Source: a virus. Taken from it: a stretch of DNA of 23,452 nucleotides. Below are positions 16,744 through 23,452 of this stretch, piece by piece; the first letter of the stretch is position 1, and every line of letters begins with the position of its first letter. The notes below the pieces were generated by a model. That model was not told the origin of the DNA. It saw only the letters and a list, made by a program, of their open reading frames with translations, and did not search any database. The position numbers were made by a program, and so were the translations under genes. Location: positions 1-23,452 of the IMG/VR virus record IMGVR_UViG_3300037488_000226. One strand, given 5' to 3'.

Positions 16744-17817
16744 ATGAGATTCCATATTTGTGCTTTGCCACACACTCAAACTACGACTGATTATGTATCG
16801 TGTGCATACACCGCCAAGGTAATTGGCTTCTGCCGCATGATGAAGGATCGCGGACACACGGTCTTTCTGTACGGTGGTGAGGAAAACCAAGCACCATGCG
16901 ATGAACATATCGTGTGCGTCTCTGAGGCTAACCGGGCGGCGCATGTTGGTGACAAGCACTTCACATCAGCCAGCTTCGATTACAATCTGCCGTTCTGGGT
17001 TAACGCAAACGCTAAAATGGCGGCTGAGATAGCCAAGCGCGCCAGCCCGCACGACTTCATCTGCATAATTGGCGGCTATGCCCAGAAGCAGATTGCTGAT
17101 GCCCTGCCGAACATGATGGCTGTTGAATTTGGCGTTGGCTACGGCGGCACCTTCTCCAAGTACCGCGTGTTTGAGAGCTACGCATGGATGCACACATGCT
17201 ACGGGGCGGCAACGATGGGCAAGCCTCACGATGCTGACGGTAGCTGGTGGGACGCTGTAATTCCGGGATACCTAGACCCCGCCATGTTCCCCTTCAGTGC
17301 GGAGAAGGAAGACTACTACCTCTTCATTGGCCGCCTAGTGGATCGCAAGGGCTACAGGATCGCGGCGGATGTCTGCTTCGACCTTGGCAAGAAGCTTGTC
17401 GTTGCCGGTCAGGGTGATCCTCCTGTGGGCTGTGAGTATGTCGGCGTAGTAGGGCCGGAAGAGCGCGGCTTACTTATGTCGCGTGCTAAGGCAGTATTTG
17501 TACCTACTATTTACATTGAGCCATTTGGCAATGTTAACGTGGAAGCTCAGGCATGCGGCACGCCGGTTATCACGACTGATTGGGGCGCGTTCACGGAGAC
17601 AGTCATAGACGGTGTTACCGGCTTCCGGTGCCGCACGTTTGGAGAGTTTAAGCGGGCGGCTCAGGACGTTGAAAGGCTTGACCCCCGCGCAATCCGTGAG
17701 CGCGCTGTGAACCTGTACAGTCTGGATGTAATTGGCAAGAAATACGAAGAGTACTTTGAGCGGCTTTTACATTTGTGGGACAAGGGCTGGTATGAGGGAA
17801 GGGAATTTGGGGTCTAA
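16744..17817 (+). CDS. GT4-type glycosyltransferase
   Basis: A 357-residue GT-B fold glycosyltransferase. The N-terminal domain begins with the unusual LPHTQTTTDYVSCAYTAKV pattern (about 8-26). The C-terminal domain has FIGRLVDRKGY (about 194-204; Arg197 and Lys202 would bind the donor phosphates). It also has the E-x7-E motif EPFGNVNVE (Glu259, Glu267) followed by AQACGTPVITTDWGAF. These are features of GT4 retaining enzymes that use nucleotide sugars; acceptor and sugar cannot be read from sequence. It lacks membrane segments. It lies downstream of the two fibre genes with ribosome site ggagg and is ended by its own terminator. Likely roles are fibre glycosylation or modification of host surface sugar. 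Confidence 0.85.
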   Translation: MRFHICALPHTQTTTDYVSCAYTAKVIGFCRMMKDRGHTVFLYGGEENQAPCDEHIVCVSEANRAAHVGDKHFTSASFDYNLPFWVNANAKMAAEIAKRASPHDFICIIGGYAQKQIADALPNMMAVEFGVGYGGTFSKYRVFESYAWMHTCYGAATMGKPHDADGSWWDAVIPGYLDPAMFPFSAEKEDYYLFIGRLVDRKGYRIAADVCFDLGKKLVVAGQGDPPVGCEYVGVVGPEERGLLMSRAKAVFVPTIYIEPFGNVNVEAQACGTPVITTDWGAFTETVIDGVTGFRCRTFGEFKRAAQDVERLDPRAIRERAVNLYSLDVIGKKYEEYFERLLHLWDKGWYEGREFGV

Positions 17818-17833
17818 TGGCCCCCTTTTCTTT
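17809..17833 (+). terminator. Terminator with the stop codon in its loop
   Basis: ggggtc (17809-17814) pairs with ggcccc (17819-17824), one T-G pair, loop taat holding the TAA stop (17815-17817), followed by C-TTTT-C-TTT. It ends the fibre/glycosyltransferase unit and lets the lysis genes be separate. Confidence 0.7.
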
Positions 17834-17911
17834 GACGATAAATTGATATAGAAAATGCCGATAGGGCAGCTAAACTCTGCAATGTTAACACAATGAATTG
17901 TGGATTGCGCA

Positions 17912-18193
17912 ATGGGGCAAGAATTACAGCGGGAACAGTGGCACCTTGATAAGAGGGTTCCAATTGGAATTATCTTTGCCCTTCTTATCCAGACAATTAC
18001 ATTTTTTACTATTGCCGCCGCATGGAAAACGTCTGTTGACGGTCGGATCGACAGACTGGAGGAAATCGCTGTTGACAGCACGAAACAGGGCGACCGCATC
18101 CTCATCCTTGAACAGAAGTTTAATTATATAGTTGATAGCTTGGCCCGCATCGAAAAAAAGCTAGACATCGTTGATAGCGGGAAAACCAAATGA
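17912..18193 (+). CDS. Membrane-anchored coiled-coil protein, first lysis gene (spanin- or holin-like)
   Basis: 93 residues. A positively charged N-terminal stretch (REQWHLDKR) leads to one hydrophobic segment of about 22 residues (about 17-38, PIGIIFALLIQTITFFTIAA). A charged coiled coil (about 42-88, DGRIDRLEEIAVDSTKQGDR, IEKKLDIVD) then runs to the end. The N-in/C-out topology resembles an inner-membrane spanin (Rz type) or an XhlA-like helper. No outer-membrane lipoprotein partner is seen. GTG at 17900 is an alternative start; ATG 17912 gives the cleaner N terminus. Neither has a strong ribosome site. It overlaps the endolysin start by ATGA. Confidence 0.65.
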   Translation: MGQELQREQWHLDKRVPIGIIFALLIQTITFFTIAAAWKTSVDGRIDRLEEIAVDSTKQGDRILILEQKFNYIVDSLARIEKKLDIVDSGKTK

Positions 18194-18720
18194 ACCTTCC
18201 CGCGCAGTACAAGTGGCTTTCAAAAGAGCCGGGTCCGCGCATCCTTGTGGAGGGTCTTAAGACCTACGGAACCATTGAGACGCCGGGTTCCGGCAATAAT
18301 CCCAGCATTATCCAGTGGGCCAAGGATGTCGGCCTGAGCCGGGTTTACAAGGAGGATGCCACCGCGTGGTGTGGCTTGTGGATGGCTTACGTTGCCCTTC
18401 AGGCTGGATGGGAGCCGCCTCTTAATCCTCTATGGGCGCGCAATTGGCTTAACTTCGGCACCCCGCAGAAGAAGGCGGGACTTGGTGACGTTCTGGTGTT
18501 CTCTCGTGGCAATAGCGGCCACGTTGGCGAGTATGTGGGCGAGGACGATACCGCATACCATGTGCTTGGCGGAAACCAGTCCGACCGTGTAATGTTCAAA
18601 CGCATTGCGAAAAACCGCCTTCTGGGTATTCGTCGCTGCCCTTGGCGGGTTAACCAGCCCGGAAACATCAGGGCTGTTACACTTGCGGCAAACGGTTCGC
18701 TTTCGCAAAATGAAGCATAG
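18190..18720 (+). CDS. Endolysin, NlpC/P60-CHAP-like cysteine peptidase (TIGR02594-like)
   Basis: 176 residues. The catalytic Cys is in ATAWCGLWMAYV (Cys61) and the His is in NSGHVGEYVGED (His109 region), spaced as in NlpC/P60-type amidases and endopeptidases. The surrounding pattern (GNNPSIIQWAKDVG, KKAGLGDVLVFSRG, YHVLGGNQSDRVMF, LLGIRRCPWR) is that of TIGR02594 proteins, often annotated as phage endolysins. It would cut peptidoglycan cross-links or stems. There is no signal peptide, so it needs a holin, which fits the next gene. ATG 18190 overlaps the upstream stop by 4 bases. The tail (about 155-176) is extra and low complexity. Confidence 0.85.
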   Translation: MNLPAQYKWLSKEPGPRILVEGLKTYGTIETPGSGNNPSIIQWAKDVGLSRVYKEDATAWCGLWMAYVALQAGWEPPLNPLWARNWLNFGTPQKKAGLGDVLVFSRGNSGHVGEYVGEDDTAYHVLGGNQSDRVMFKRIAKNRLLGIRRCPWRVNQPGNIRAVTLAANGSLSQNEA

Positions 18721-18731
18721 GAGACATTAAC

Positions 18732-18914
18732 ATGAACATGACTGCGCACAAGGCACTCGCCGCCTTCCTGACAAGCCTTCTGGCCCTTGTTGGCCTCTTT
18801 GGCGTTTCTACCGGCTGGGTTACGCCCACCATGATCGACTCCGTTTCTGTCATTGGCGGCGCTCTCTTGACCGCTGTTGTGACCTACATGGTGCCTAACC
18901 AGCCCAAGGTATGA
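18732..18914 (+). CDS. Holin-like small membrane protein
   Basis: 60 residues with two hydrophobic segments (about 8-28, LAAFLTSLLALVGLFGV, and about 36-54, VSVIGGALLTAVVTYMV) joined by a short turn. The size and two-helix form match class II holins, which make the membrane hole that lets the endolysin out. ATG 18732 follows taggaga 5-6 bases upstream. The stop overlaps the next ATG (ATGA). It sits directly after the endolysin. Confidence 0.75.
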   Translation: MNMTAHKALAAFLTSLLALVGLFGVSTGWVTPTMIDSVSVIGGALLTAVVTYMVPNQPKV

Positions 18915-19156
18915 ATTGGCTTGAGATAGCCGCCATAGTCGTTCTCCTCATGGGGATCGGCGCTGGCGGCTACCTTGTTGCCCAGCGGCCTGCGTTTTGG
19001 GTTGGGTTGGGTTCTGTTTTGTTCAAAGCTGTCTGGCCCCATATCCTGAAATACGTTTCCGCCAGAATGACGCCCGAACAGGAAAAAGAGTTCCATGATT
19101 GCGTTAAGCGTGGCGGCGAATGGGACGGCTTCAGAAAGAAGTGTCGGATCAAGTAA
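18911..19156 (+). CDS. Small membrane protein of the lysis region
   Basis: 81 residues with an N-terminal hydrophobic segment (about 4-24, EIAAIVVLLMGIGAGGYLV), a second weaker hydrophobic stretch (about 29-48) and a charged C-terminal part with two cysteines (FHDCVKRGGEWDGFRKKCRI). It overlaps the holin gene by ATGA, so it is co-translated. It could be a second holin, an antiholin or a spanin-like partner, but it has no lipobox. Function unknown. Confidence 0.6.
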   Translation: MNWLEIAAIVVLLMGIGAGGYLVAQRPAFWVGLGSVLFKAVWPHILKYVSARMTPEQEKEFHDCVKRGGEWDGFRKKCRIK

Positions 19157-19220
19157 CATGGGCTTCGCAACAATATAAAGCTGTGGTAAAACAGCAATAA
19201 GAAGTTAATGAGGGCGTCCA

Positions 19221-19934
19221 ATGGCTGGTTTGACTTACGCTACTTATAAAACAGCACTGGCTACGCTTTCGGTTGTTCCTGAAACTGACCCGAATTGGCT
19301 GGCTGTACTTCCTGACGCGATTGATTACGCCGAACTCCGCATCTACCGTGACCTTGATCTTCTTTCGACCGTCCAGACCCTGTCAACATTCGCCACGACC
19401 GCCAATGCCTCAAAGGTCCAGTTGACGGCGGGAACCTTCGTCACGCTCCAGAATGTTAACGTCATCTCCCCGGCTGGAACCACGGTCCCGGACAGCGGCA
19501 CGCGGAACCCGGTCCTTCCTGTCTCCAAGGAATACATCCAGTATTCTTGGCCCAGTTCCACCAACGCTGGCATCCCGAAATACTTTGCGATGATTGATGA
19601 GCGCACATTCTCCTTGGGACCGTGGCCTGACGCCGCCTACACCCTTGAGATCGTCGGAACCTATCGTCCGCCGACCCTGTCATCCGTAGATACTACTACG
19701 TTTATTTCCCAGTATCTGCCTGACCTGTTCCTGATGGCGTCCATGATCTTCGTCAGCGGATACCAGCGCAACTTTGGCCGCCAGAGCGATGACCCAGCAA
19801 TGGCTCAGTCTTATGAGAGCCAGTACCAAGCCCTCCTGCGCGGCGCGACTGTTGAGGAATATAGAAAAAAATTCCAAGCCTCTGGATGGACATCCCTGTC
19901 TCCATCACCTGTTGCCACACCGGGGAGGGGTTAG
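19221..19934 (+). CDS. P22 gp4-like adaptor (second, divergent copy)
   Basis: A 237-residue protein. An N-terminal helical region (NWLAVLPDAIDYAELRIYRD, about 25-44) is followed by a beta segment (LSTFATTANASKVQLTAGTF) and a Pro-containing part. Then comes EYIQYSWPSSTNAGIPKYFA, TFSLGPWPDAAYTLEIVGTYR and a C-terminal helix. The GIP-x-YF, then LGPWPD then GTYR order parallels GFP-x-VF, VWPVPD and TYYR in the 11232 protein, so both fit a gp4-type head-completion fold. The end (about 200-237) is helical then disordered. The ribosome site gaggg lies upstream. The stop TAG shares its G with the GTG of the endonuclease gene. Confidence 0.65.
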   Translation: MAGLTYATYKTALATLSVVPETDPNWLAVLPDAIDYAELRIYRDLDLLSTVQTLSTFATTANASKVQLTAGTFVTLQNVNVISPAGTTVPDSGTRNPVLPVSKEYIQYSWPSSTNAGIPKYFAMIDERTFSLGPWPDAAYTLEIVGTYRPPTLSSVDTTTFISQYLPDLFLMASMIFVSGYQRNFGRQSDDPAMAQSYESQYQALLRGATVEEYRKKFQASGWTSLSPSPVATPGRG

Positions 19935-20560
19935 TGTATTACATTTATGAACACTGGCGGCCTGATCGTGATGAACCTTTTTATGTTGGGAAGGGGCGTG
20001 GATATCGCGCAAATTTAATGGCGCGTAGAAACCCCCACCATACCGCCATTCAAAAAAAGCTTCATCGTCTTGGTATGGCAGTAGAAGTGCGAATTATTTT
20101 TTCAAATTTAACTGAAGAAGAAGCTTACCAGATAGAAATTGAACGGATTGCTATGTGGCAAGCCGCTGGAATTGATTTAGCTAATAAAACTATAGGTGGA
20201 GAAGGCGTACCGGGACTTGTTTTCTCCAAGGAACATAGAGAAAAAATTGGAAATACTTGGCGCGGCAAAAAAAGACCGCCAATGTCAGAAGAACAAAAAA
20301 GAAAAATATCCCTTTCTAAAAAGGGGCAAAAAACGCGGCTTGGAGCAAAGCTTTCAGCCGAAACAAAAGAGAAAATTGCTGCATCAAGGCGGGGAAAATC
20401 AAGTTGGGCCAAAGGCATCCCAAAGTCGCCTGAGGTAAGAGAGAAAATTTCAAAAGCCGTTTCCGCCTCAATCCGTGGTGTTAACAATCCATTTTGGGGC
20501 AAAAAACATACAGAAGAAACGCGCTTAAAAATATCAATCGCCAAAAAAGAAGGGGTATAG
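19934..20560 (+). CDS. GIY-YIG homing endonuclease with NUMOD3 repeats
   Basis: 208 residues from GTG 19934. An in-frame ATG at 19886 lies inside the adaptor gene and would add 16 unlikely residues. The nuclease domain starts at once: YYIYEHW then FYVGKG (GIY and YIG elements), Arg22 in GRGYRA, Glu in EEEAYQIEIERI and NKTIGGEG. The rest carries NUMOD3-type DNA-binding repeats (FSKEHREKIG, MSEEQKRKIS, LSAETKEKIA, NPFWGKKHTEETRLKIS). GIY-YIG enzymes of this kind nick or cut a target site so that their own gene is copied into relatives. A purine-rich ggggagggg ribosome site precedes it. It is strongly AT/A-rich compared with its neighbours, a sign of transfer. The next gene starts one base after its stop. 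Confidence 0.9.
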   Translation: MYYIYEHWRPDRDEPFYVGKGRGYRANLMARRNPHHTAIQKKLHRLGMAVEVRIIFSNLTEEEAYQIEIERIAMWQAAGIDLANKTIGGEGVPGLVFSKEHREKIGNTWRGKKRPPMSEEQKRKISLSKKGQKTRLGAKLSAETKEKIAASRRGKSSWAKGIPKSPEVREKISKAVSASIRGVNNPFWGKKHTEETRLKISIAKKEGV

Positions 20561-20561
20561 C

Positions 20562-22985
20562 ATGCCCCATACAACTATTCGTTTGGTTCCGGGTGTCGAT
20601 ACTAACAAAACGCCCACCCTCAATGAGGCGGCAATCTCCTACACCGATCTTGTCCGGTTCATGCCTGACAGGAGCGGGTACGGCCTTGTCCAGAAGCTTG
20701 GCGGCTGGACGCGGTATATTTCCAGTAGTTTTTCGGCTCCCATCCGCGCGCTTCTTGGCTGGAGCGACCTTGAGTACACCAAGTATCTAGCTATTGGCGG
20801 CGAAGGAAACGTAGGCGCTCAGGTTTACAACCAAGGTGACGGCTCCCTTACTGATGTGACGCCAAACATCCTTACTCAAGATATTACGGTAGGCACTACT
20901 TACGGCATAACGACACAAGCTGCATCTAGCTCCGTCACGCTGTACATGCCGCTGATACCAAGCGCGGCTTCTTACGTTTACTTCCCGACTATCGTAAATG
21001 TTGGAAACGTCAACCTTGTTGGCCCTTACGACATCGTGACAGTTGGCTCTGGGTTTTTGACATTTGTTGTTCCAAACATACAGACATACATCGCAAAGAT
21101 CAGCGCCGTACCCGCTGGTGTGGATAGAACTGTAACGATTTTATTCCAGTCCGCGACTTATTTTAAAGTGGGTCAGGTTGTATATGTCAGCGGTGTAAGT
21201 AATTCAACGCCACCGGCCACGACTTTTGATGGCTCATTCACGATCACTTCTGTCACTGCAAATTCTATAACCTACACACAAACCGGCAACGCGAATGCCG
21301 CTACATCATATGGCGGATCGGTCGTTCCAGTGGTGACTCTTGGCGGGCTTCCGCCCAAGTTTAATACAACAGCATCAAGCAATACTGTTGTAGTTGATCT
21401 TGTTGCCCACGGTTTTTTTGTTGGCGACACATTCAATGTGCCTGTCCCAACAACTGTTGGCGGAGCTACAATTAGCGGCCTGTACACTGTTGCAAAAGCA
21501 AGCATTCCAGATCAGTTTGAAATTGTCCTGTCCCTTCCTGCAACATCCACAGCCAATGGTTATGAAAACTCCGGTAATCTGAGAGTGCAAAGCTTTGTTA
21601 GCATTGTCGGCGCTGATCAGGGCGACAACTATGTATATGACGGTGGCGTCTACAATGAGGGCCTATACGGCAGCGGTTACGTTCCATCCGCCTCTCTTGG
21701 AGTTTCTTTAGTAGCGACTGACTGGTCATTCGATAACTGGGGTTCTATTCTTGTCGCCAACCCCAAGAATGGTACGATCTATTATTGGCAGCCAGTAGGC
21801 GGTTCAGTTCAGAACTTGAGCTACATGCCAAATGCCCCGGTGTATAACACTGGCGCATTCGTATCCATGCCCCAGAGACAGGTCGTTGCGTATGGCTCCT
21901 CATTTGGAACCATTCAAGACCCGCTTCTTGTACGCTGGTGCGATCTGGAAGACTTCACAGTCTGGTTTGGCACCGCGAACAATCAGGCGGGCAGCTACAG
22001 AATACCTACCGGATCAAGGATTGTTGGCGGCTTTCAGGCGGCCCAGCAGACGCTTCTCTGGACCGACCTTGACCTCTGGTCGATGACATACATTGGTCAG
22101 CCATACATCTACGGCTTCAACAAGATCGGTGCCAATGCTGGCTTGATCGCACAGAAGGCGGCTTCCCAGATGGGCGGCGTTGTCTACTGGATGAGCCAGA
22201 AGCAGTTCTTCAAGTTCTCCGGGAATGGCGTTGAGGTGATTCAATGCCCCATCTGGGATCAGGTTTTCCAGAACTTCTATCCGGGCAATGATGACGAAGG
22301 AAATCCTTACACGGATCGTATTCGCTGCGCATCTAACAGCCAGTTCAATGAAATCACTTGGTACTTCCCGGCGCACTACACGAACAACATTGATCCCGCC
22401 ACTGGCATTGCGCTGACAGAGTTGCAGATCGGGACCGGTGAAGTAAACGCATACGTTAAGTACAATGTCGCCCTGAACCAGTGGGATTACGGATATCAGC
22501 ATCCTGATAATGCGGATGTCCTTGTCGGTCGTACTGCTTGGATTGACCAGTCTGTTCTTGGCTCGCCAATTGGCGCTGCCGCTGCAACATCTGTGGCTGG
22601 GGAGACAACAGGGTTCTACATCTATCAGCATGAAACGTCGAACAATGCTGATGGCGCTGCGATGGATTCCGGCTTCACAACTGGTTACTCAGCCCTCTCT
22701 GAGGGAGACCAGATGATGTTCATTGATCAGGTGTGGCCTGACATGAAATGGGGCTTTGTTGATGAGGCGAAGACAGCCGTAGTCAAGATCACATTCTATG
22801 TGACCAACTATCCCGGAGATGAGCCTATCCAGTACGGGCCTTATAGCGTCACTCAGGGAACGCAATACTTAAGCGTTCGCATGCGTGGCCGCCTTATTTC
22901 TATGAGCGTTTCAAGCACAGACGCTGACAGTTTCTGGAGAATTGGTGCCATTAGGTACAGGTATCAACCTGACGGAAAGTACTGA
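20562..22985 (+). CDS. P22 gp10-like tail hub / DNA stabilisation protein with inserted FCCH-like domains
   Basis: 807 residues. The opening IRLVPGVDTNKTPTLNEAAI, then RFMPDRSGYGLVQKLGGW, is the typical start of environmental phage hub proteins. Residues about 200-252 (FKVGQVVYVSGVSNS, GSFTITSVTANSITYTQTG) are an FCCH-like module like that in the 11929 protein; a second related one is about 275-335. The core after about 385 holds a beta-propeller-type region. Motifs there are RWCDLEDFTVW, AGSYRIPTGSRIVGG, LLWTDLDLWSMTYIGQ, GLIAQKAASQMGGVVYWMSQ and IWDQVFQNF, a pattern of P22 gp10-like proteins that plug the head and carry the tail. The ribosome site gaagggg lies at the end of the GIY-YIG gene. 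Confidence 0.75.
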   Translation: MPHTTIRLVPGVDTNKTPTLNEAAISYTDLVRFMPDRSGYGLVQKLGGWTRYISSSFSAPIRALLGWSDLEYTKYLAIGGEGNVGAQVYNQGDGSLTDVTPNILTQDITVGTTYGITTQAASSSVTLYMPLIPSAASYVYFPTIVNVGNVNLVGPYDIVTVGSGFLTFVVPNIQTYIAKISAVPAGVDRTVTILFQSATYFKVGQVVYVSGVSNSTPPATTFDGSFTITSVTANSITYTQTGNANAATSYGGSVVPVVTLGGLPPKFNTTASSNTVVVDLVAHGFFVGDTFNVPVPTTVGGATISGLYTVAKASIPDQFEIVLSLPATSTANGYENSGNLRVQSFVSIVGADQGDNYVYDGGVYNEGLYGSGYVPSASLGVSLVATDWSFDNWGSILVANPKNGTIYYWQPVGGSVQNLSYMPNAPVYNTGAFVSMPQRQVVAYGSSFGTIQDPLLVRWCDLEDFTVWFGTANNQAGSYRIPTGSRIVGGFQAAQQTLLWTDLDLWSMTYIGQPYIYGFNKIGANAGLIAQKAASQMGGVVYWMSQKQFFKFSGNGVEVIQCPIWDQVFQNFYPGNDDEGNPYTDRIRCASNSQFNEITWYFPAHYTNNIDPATGIALTELQIGTGEVNAYVKYNVALNQWDYGYQHPDNADVLVGRTAWIDQSVLGSPIGAAAATSVAGETTGFYIYQHETSNNADGAAMDSGFTTGYSALSEGDQMMFIDQVWPDMKWGFVDEAKTAVVKITFYVTNYPGDEPIQYGPYSVTQGTQYLSVRMRGRLISMSVSSTDADSFWRIGAIRYRYQPDGKY

Positions 22986-22993
22986 GGTAAGGC

Positions 22994-23365
22994 ATGGCAA
23001 ATCTAGATGATATTGTAACAGTACAAAAGAACGGCGTCATTGCGGTTAATGCGCTTGTTCAGGCACTGGACGCCTTCAAGACGATCTACGAAAGCTTTGT
23101 CGGCAACACATCCTCTGTTGGCCTGTCGGGTGATACACTCATCTCCACCAATGCTGGCCGCCTTGTTACCGTGTCTGTGATCACAGGAGTGGCGGGCGGG
23201 AAAATATACGATTCCGCTACTGTTGTGGACGCGGCAGACGCAAATGCGATCTACACGATCCCTAGTGTTGCCGGGGCGACAACTGTTAATTTCCCATTCT
23301 TCAATGGTCTGGTAATCAAGCCCGCGTCTGGCTCCGTTGTCAGCATTTCATATTCTGAGGGATGA
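22994..23365 (+). CDS. Small virion-type protein
   Basis: A 123-residue protein. It begins MANLDDIVTVQKNGVIAVNA with an amphipathic helix, followed by short beta strands (GRLVTVSVITGVAGGKIYDS, TYTIP-like YTIPSVAGATTVNF) and ends SVVSISYSEG. It is Val/Ala/Gly/Thr-rich with no Cys or membrane helix. It follows the hub gene by 8 bases, with ribosome site gaggtaagg. From memory such small proteins follow tail genes in environmental podoviruses; function unknown. Confidence 0.6.
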   Translation: MANLDDIVTVQKNGVIAVNALVQALDAFKTIYESFVGNTSSVGLSGDTLISTNAGRLVTVSVITGVAGGKIYDSATVVDAADANAIYTIPSVAGATTVNFPFFNGLVIKPASGSVVSISYSEG

Positions 23366-23452
23366 TCAGCATGATCAAGTCCGCGCCCACCAAGTCCATT
23401 GATAAGGCTCTCAGCCTTGCCAAGAAGGTCAGCGCCCCTGAGCCTGCCACTC
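23362..23452 (+). CDS. Start of a further phage gene, cut by the window end
   Basis: ATG 23362 overlaps the previous stop (ATGA). An in-frame ATG 23371 is 9 bases after the gaggg ribosome site and is the better start by spacing. The visible product is MIKSAPTKSIDKALSLAKK followed by VSAPEPAT, basic and helical. The C terminus is outside the window. Function cannot be judged. Confidence 0.6.
   Translation, partial: MISMIKSAPTKSIDKALSLAKKVSAPEPAT

Noticed and set aside
17832-17860. TTGACG box as a promoter for the lysis genes
   Set aside because: No -10-like sequence at 16-18 bases; the TATAGA nearby is only 9 bases away. A promoter here is likely but I cannot place it.
19886-19933. ATG 19886 as the GIY-YIG start
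   Set aside because: It would add 16 residues coded inside the adaptor gene; the GIY-YIG domain starts at GTG 19934, which has a purine-rich ribosome site.

Overview
The window is the virion-structure and lysis half of a tailed double-stranded DNA bacteriophage. Every convincing gene is on the + strand and they are tightly packed. Many neighbours are joined by ATGA, TAATG or TGATG overlaps, and most starts have a GGAG/GAGG-type ribosome site. No integrase, repressor, tRNA, CRISPR array or host housekeeping gene is visible. The P22-like tail-completion proteins (gp4-like adaptors and a gp10-like hub protein), with no tape measure or tail tube seen, suggest a short-tailed (podovirus-like) phage. 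The host is probably Gram-negative, but nothing here identifies it. The gene types resemble those of aquatic environmental phages; that is an impression, not a search result.

Layout. (1) 1-3546, head assembly: a Lys/Gly-rich basic protein, a strong terminator, a small conserved-looking protein, a GroES-like co-chaperonin, a scaffold-like coiled-coil protein and a basic protein with an AT-hook-like motif, closed by a terminator. (2) 3547-5244, capsid: a 185-base leader with a candidate promoter and two small hairpins, a probable head decoration protein and the probable major capsid protein. (3) 5245-6017: an inserted Endonuclease VII/HNH gene whose ribosome site lies inside a terminator hairpin. 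(4) 6018-6940: a long hairpin leader, a small structural-type protein, a basic SGG-motif protein and a strong terminator. (5) 6950-12639: a 31-codon gene, small virion-type proteins, a 768-residue fibre with three internal repeats, small genes, a first gp4-like adaptor and a zinc-ribbon protein. (6) 12639-17817: a collagen-like fibre, a second fibre with GVGTSSP-type repeats and a GT4-type glycosyltransferase, ended by a terminator whose loop holds the stop codon. (7) 17912-19156, lysis: a membrane-anchored coiled-coil protein, an NlpC/P60-like endolysin, a holin-like protein and another small membrane protein. (8) 19221-23452: a second gp4-like adaptor, an inserted GIY-YIG homing endonuclease, the gp10-like hub protein, a small virion protein and the start of a further gene.

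How the genes fit together: the scaffold, capsid and decoration proteins would build the prohead, possibly with the phage's own GroES-like partner for the host GroEL. The gp4-like and gp10-like proteins would close the portal and form the short tail. Two or more fibres carry carbohydrate-binding-type modules for host recognition, and a glycosyltransferase is co-oriented with the Thr-rich collagen-like fibre. The lysis genes release progeny. Two endonuclease genes of homing type sit directly behind essential virion genes. No gap between genes exceeds about 185 bases.
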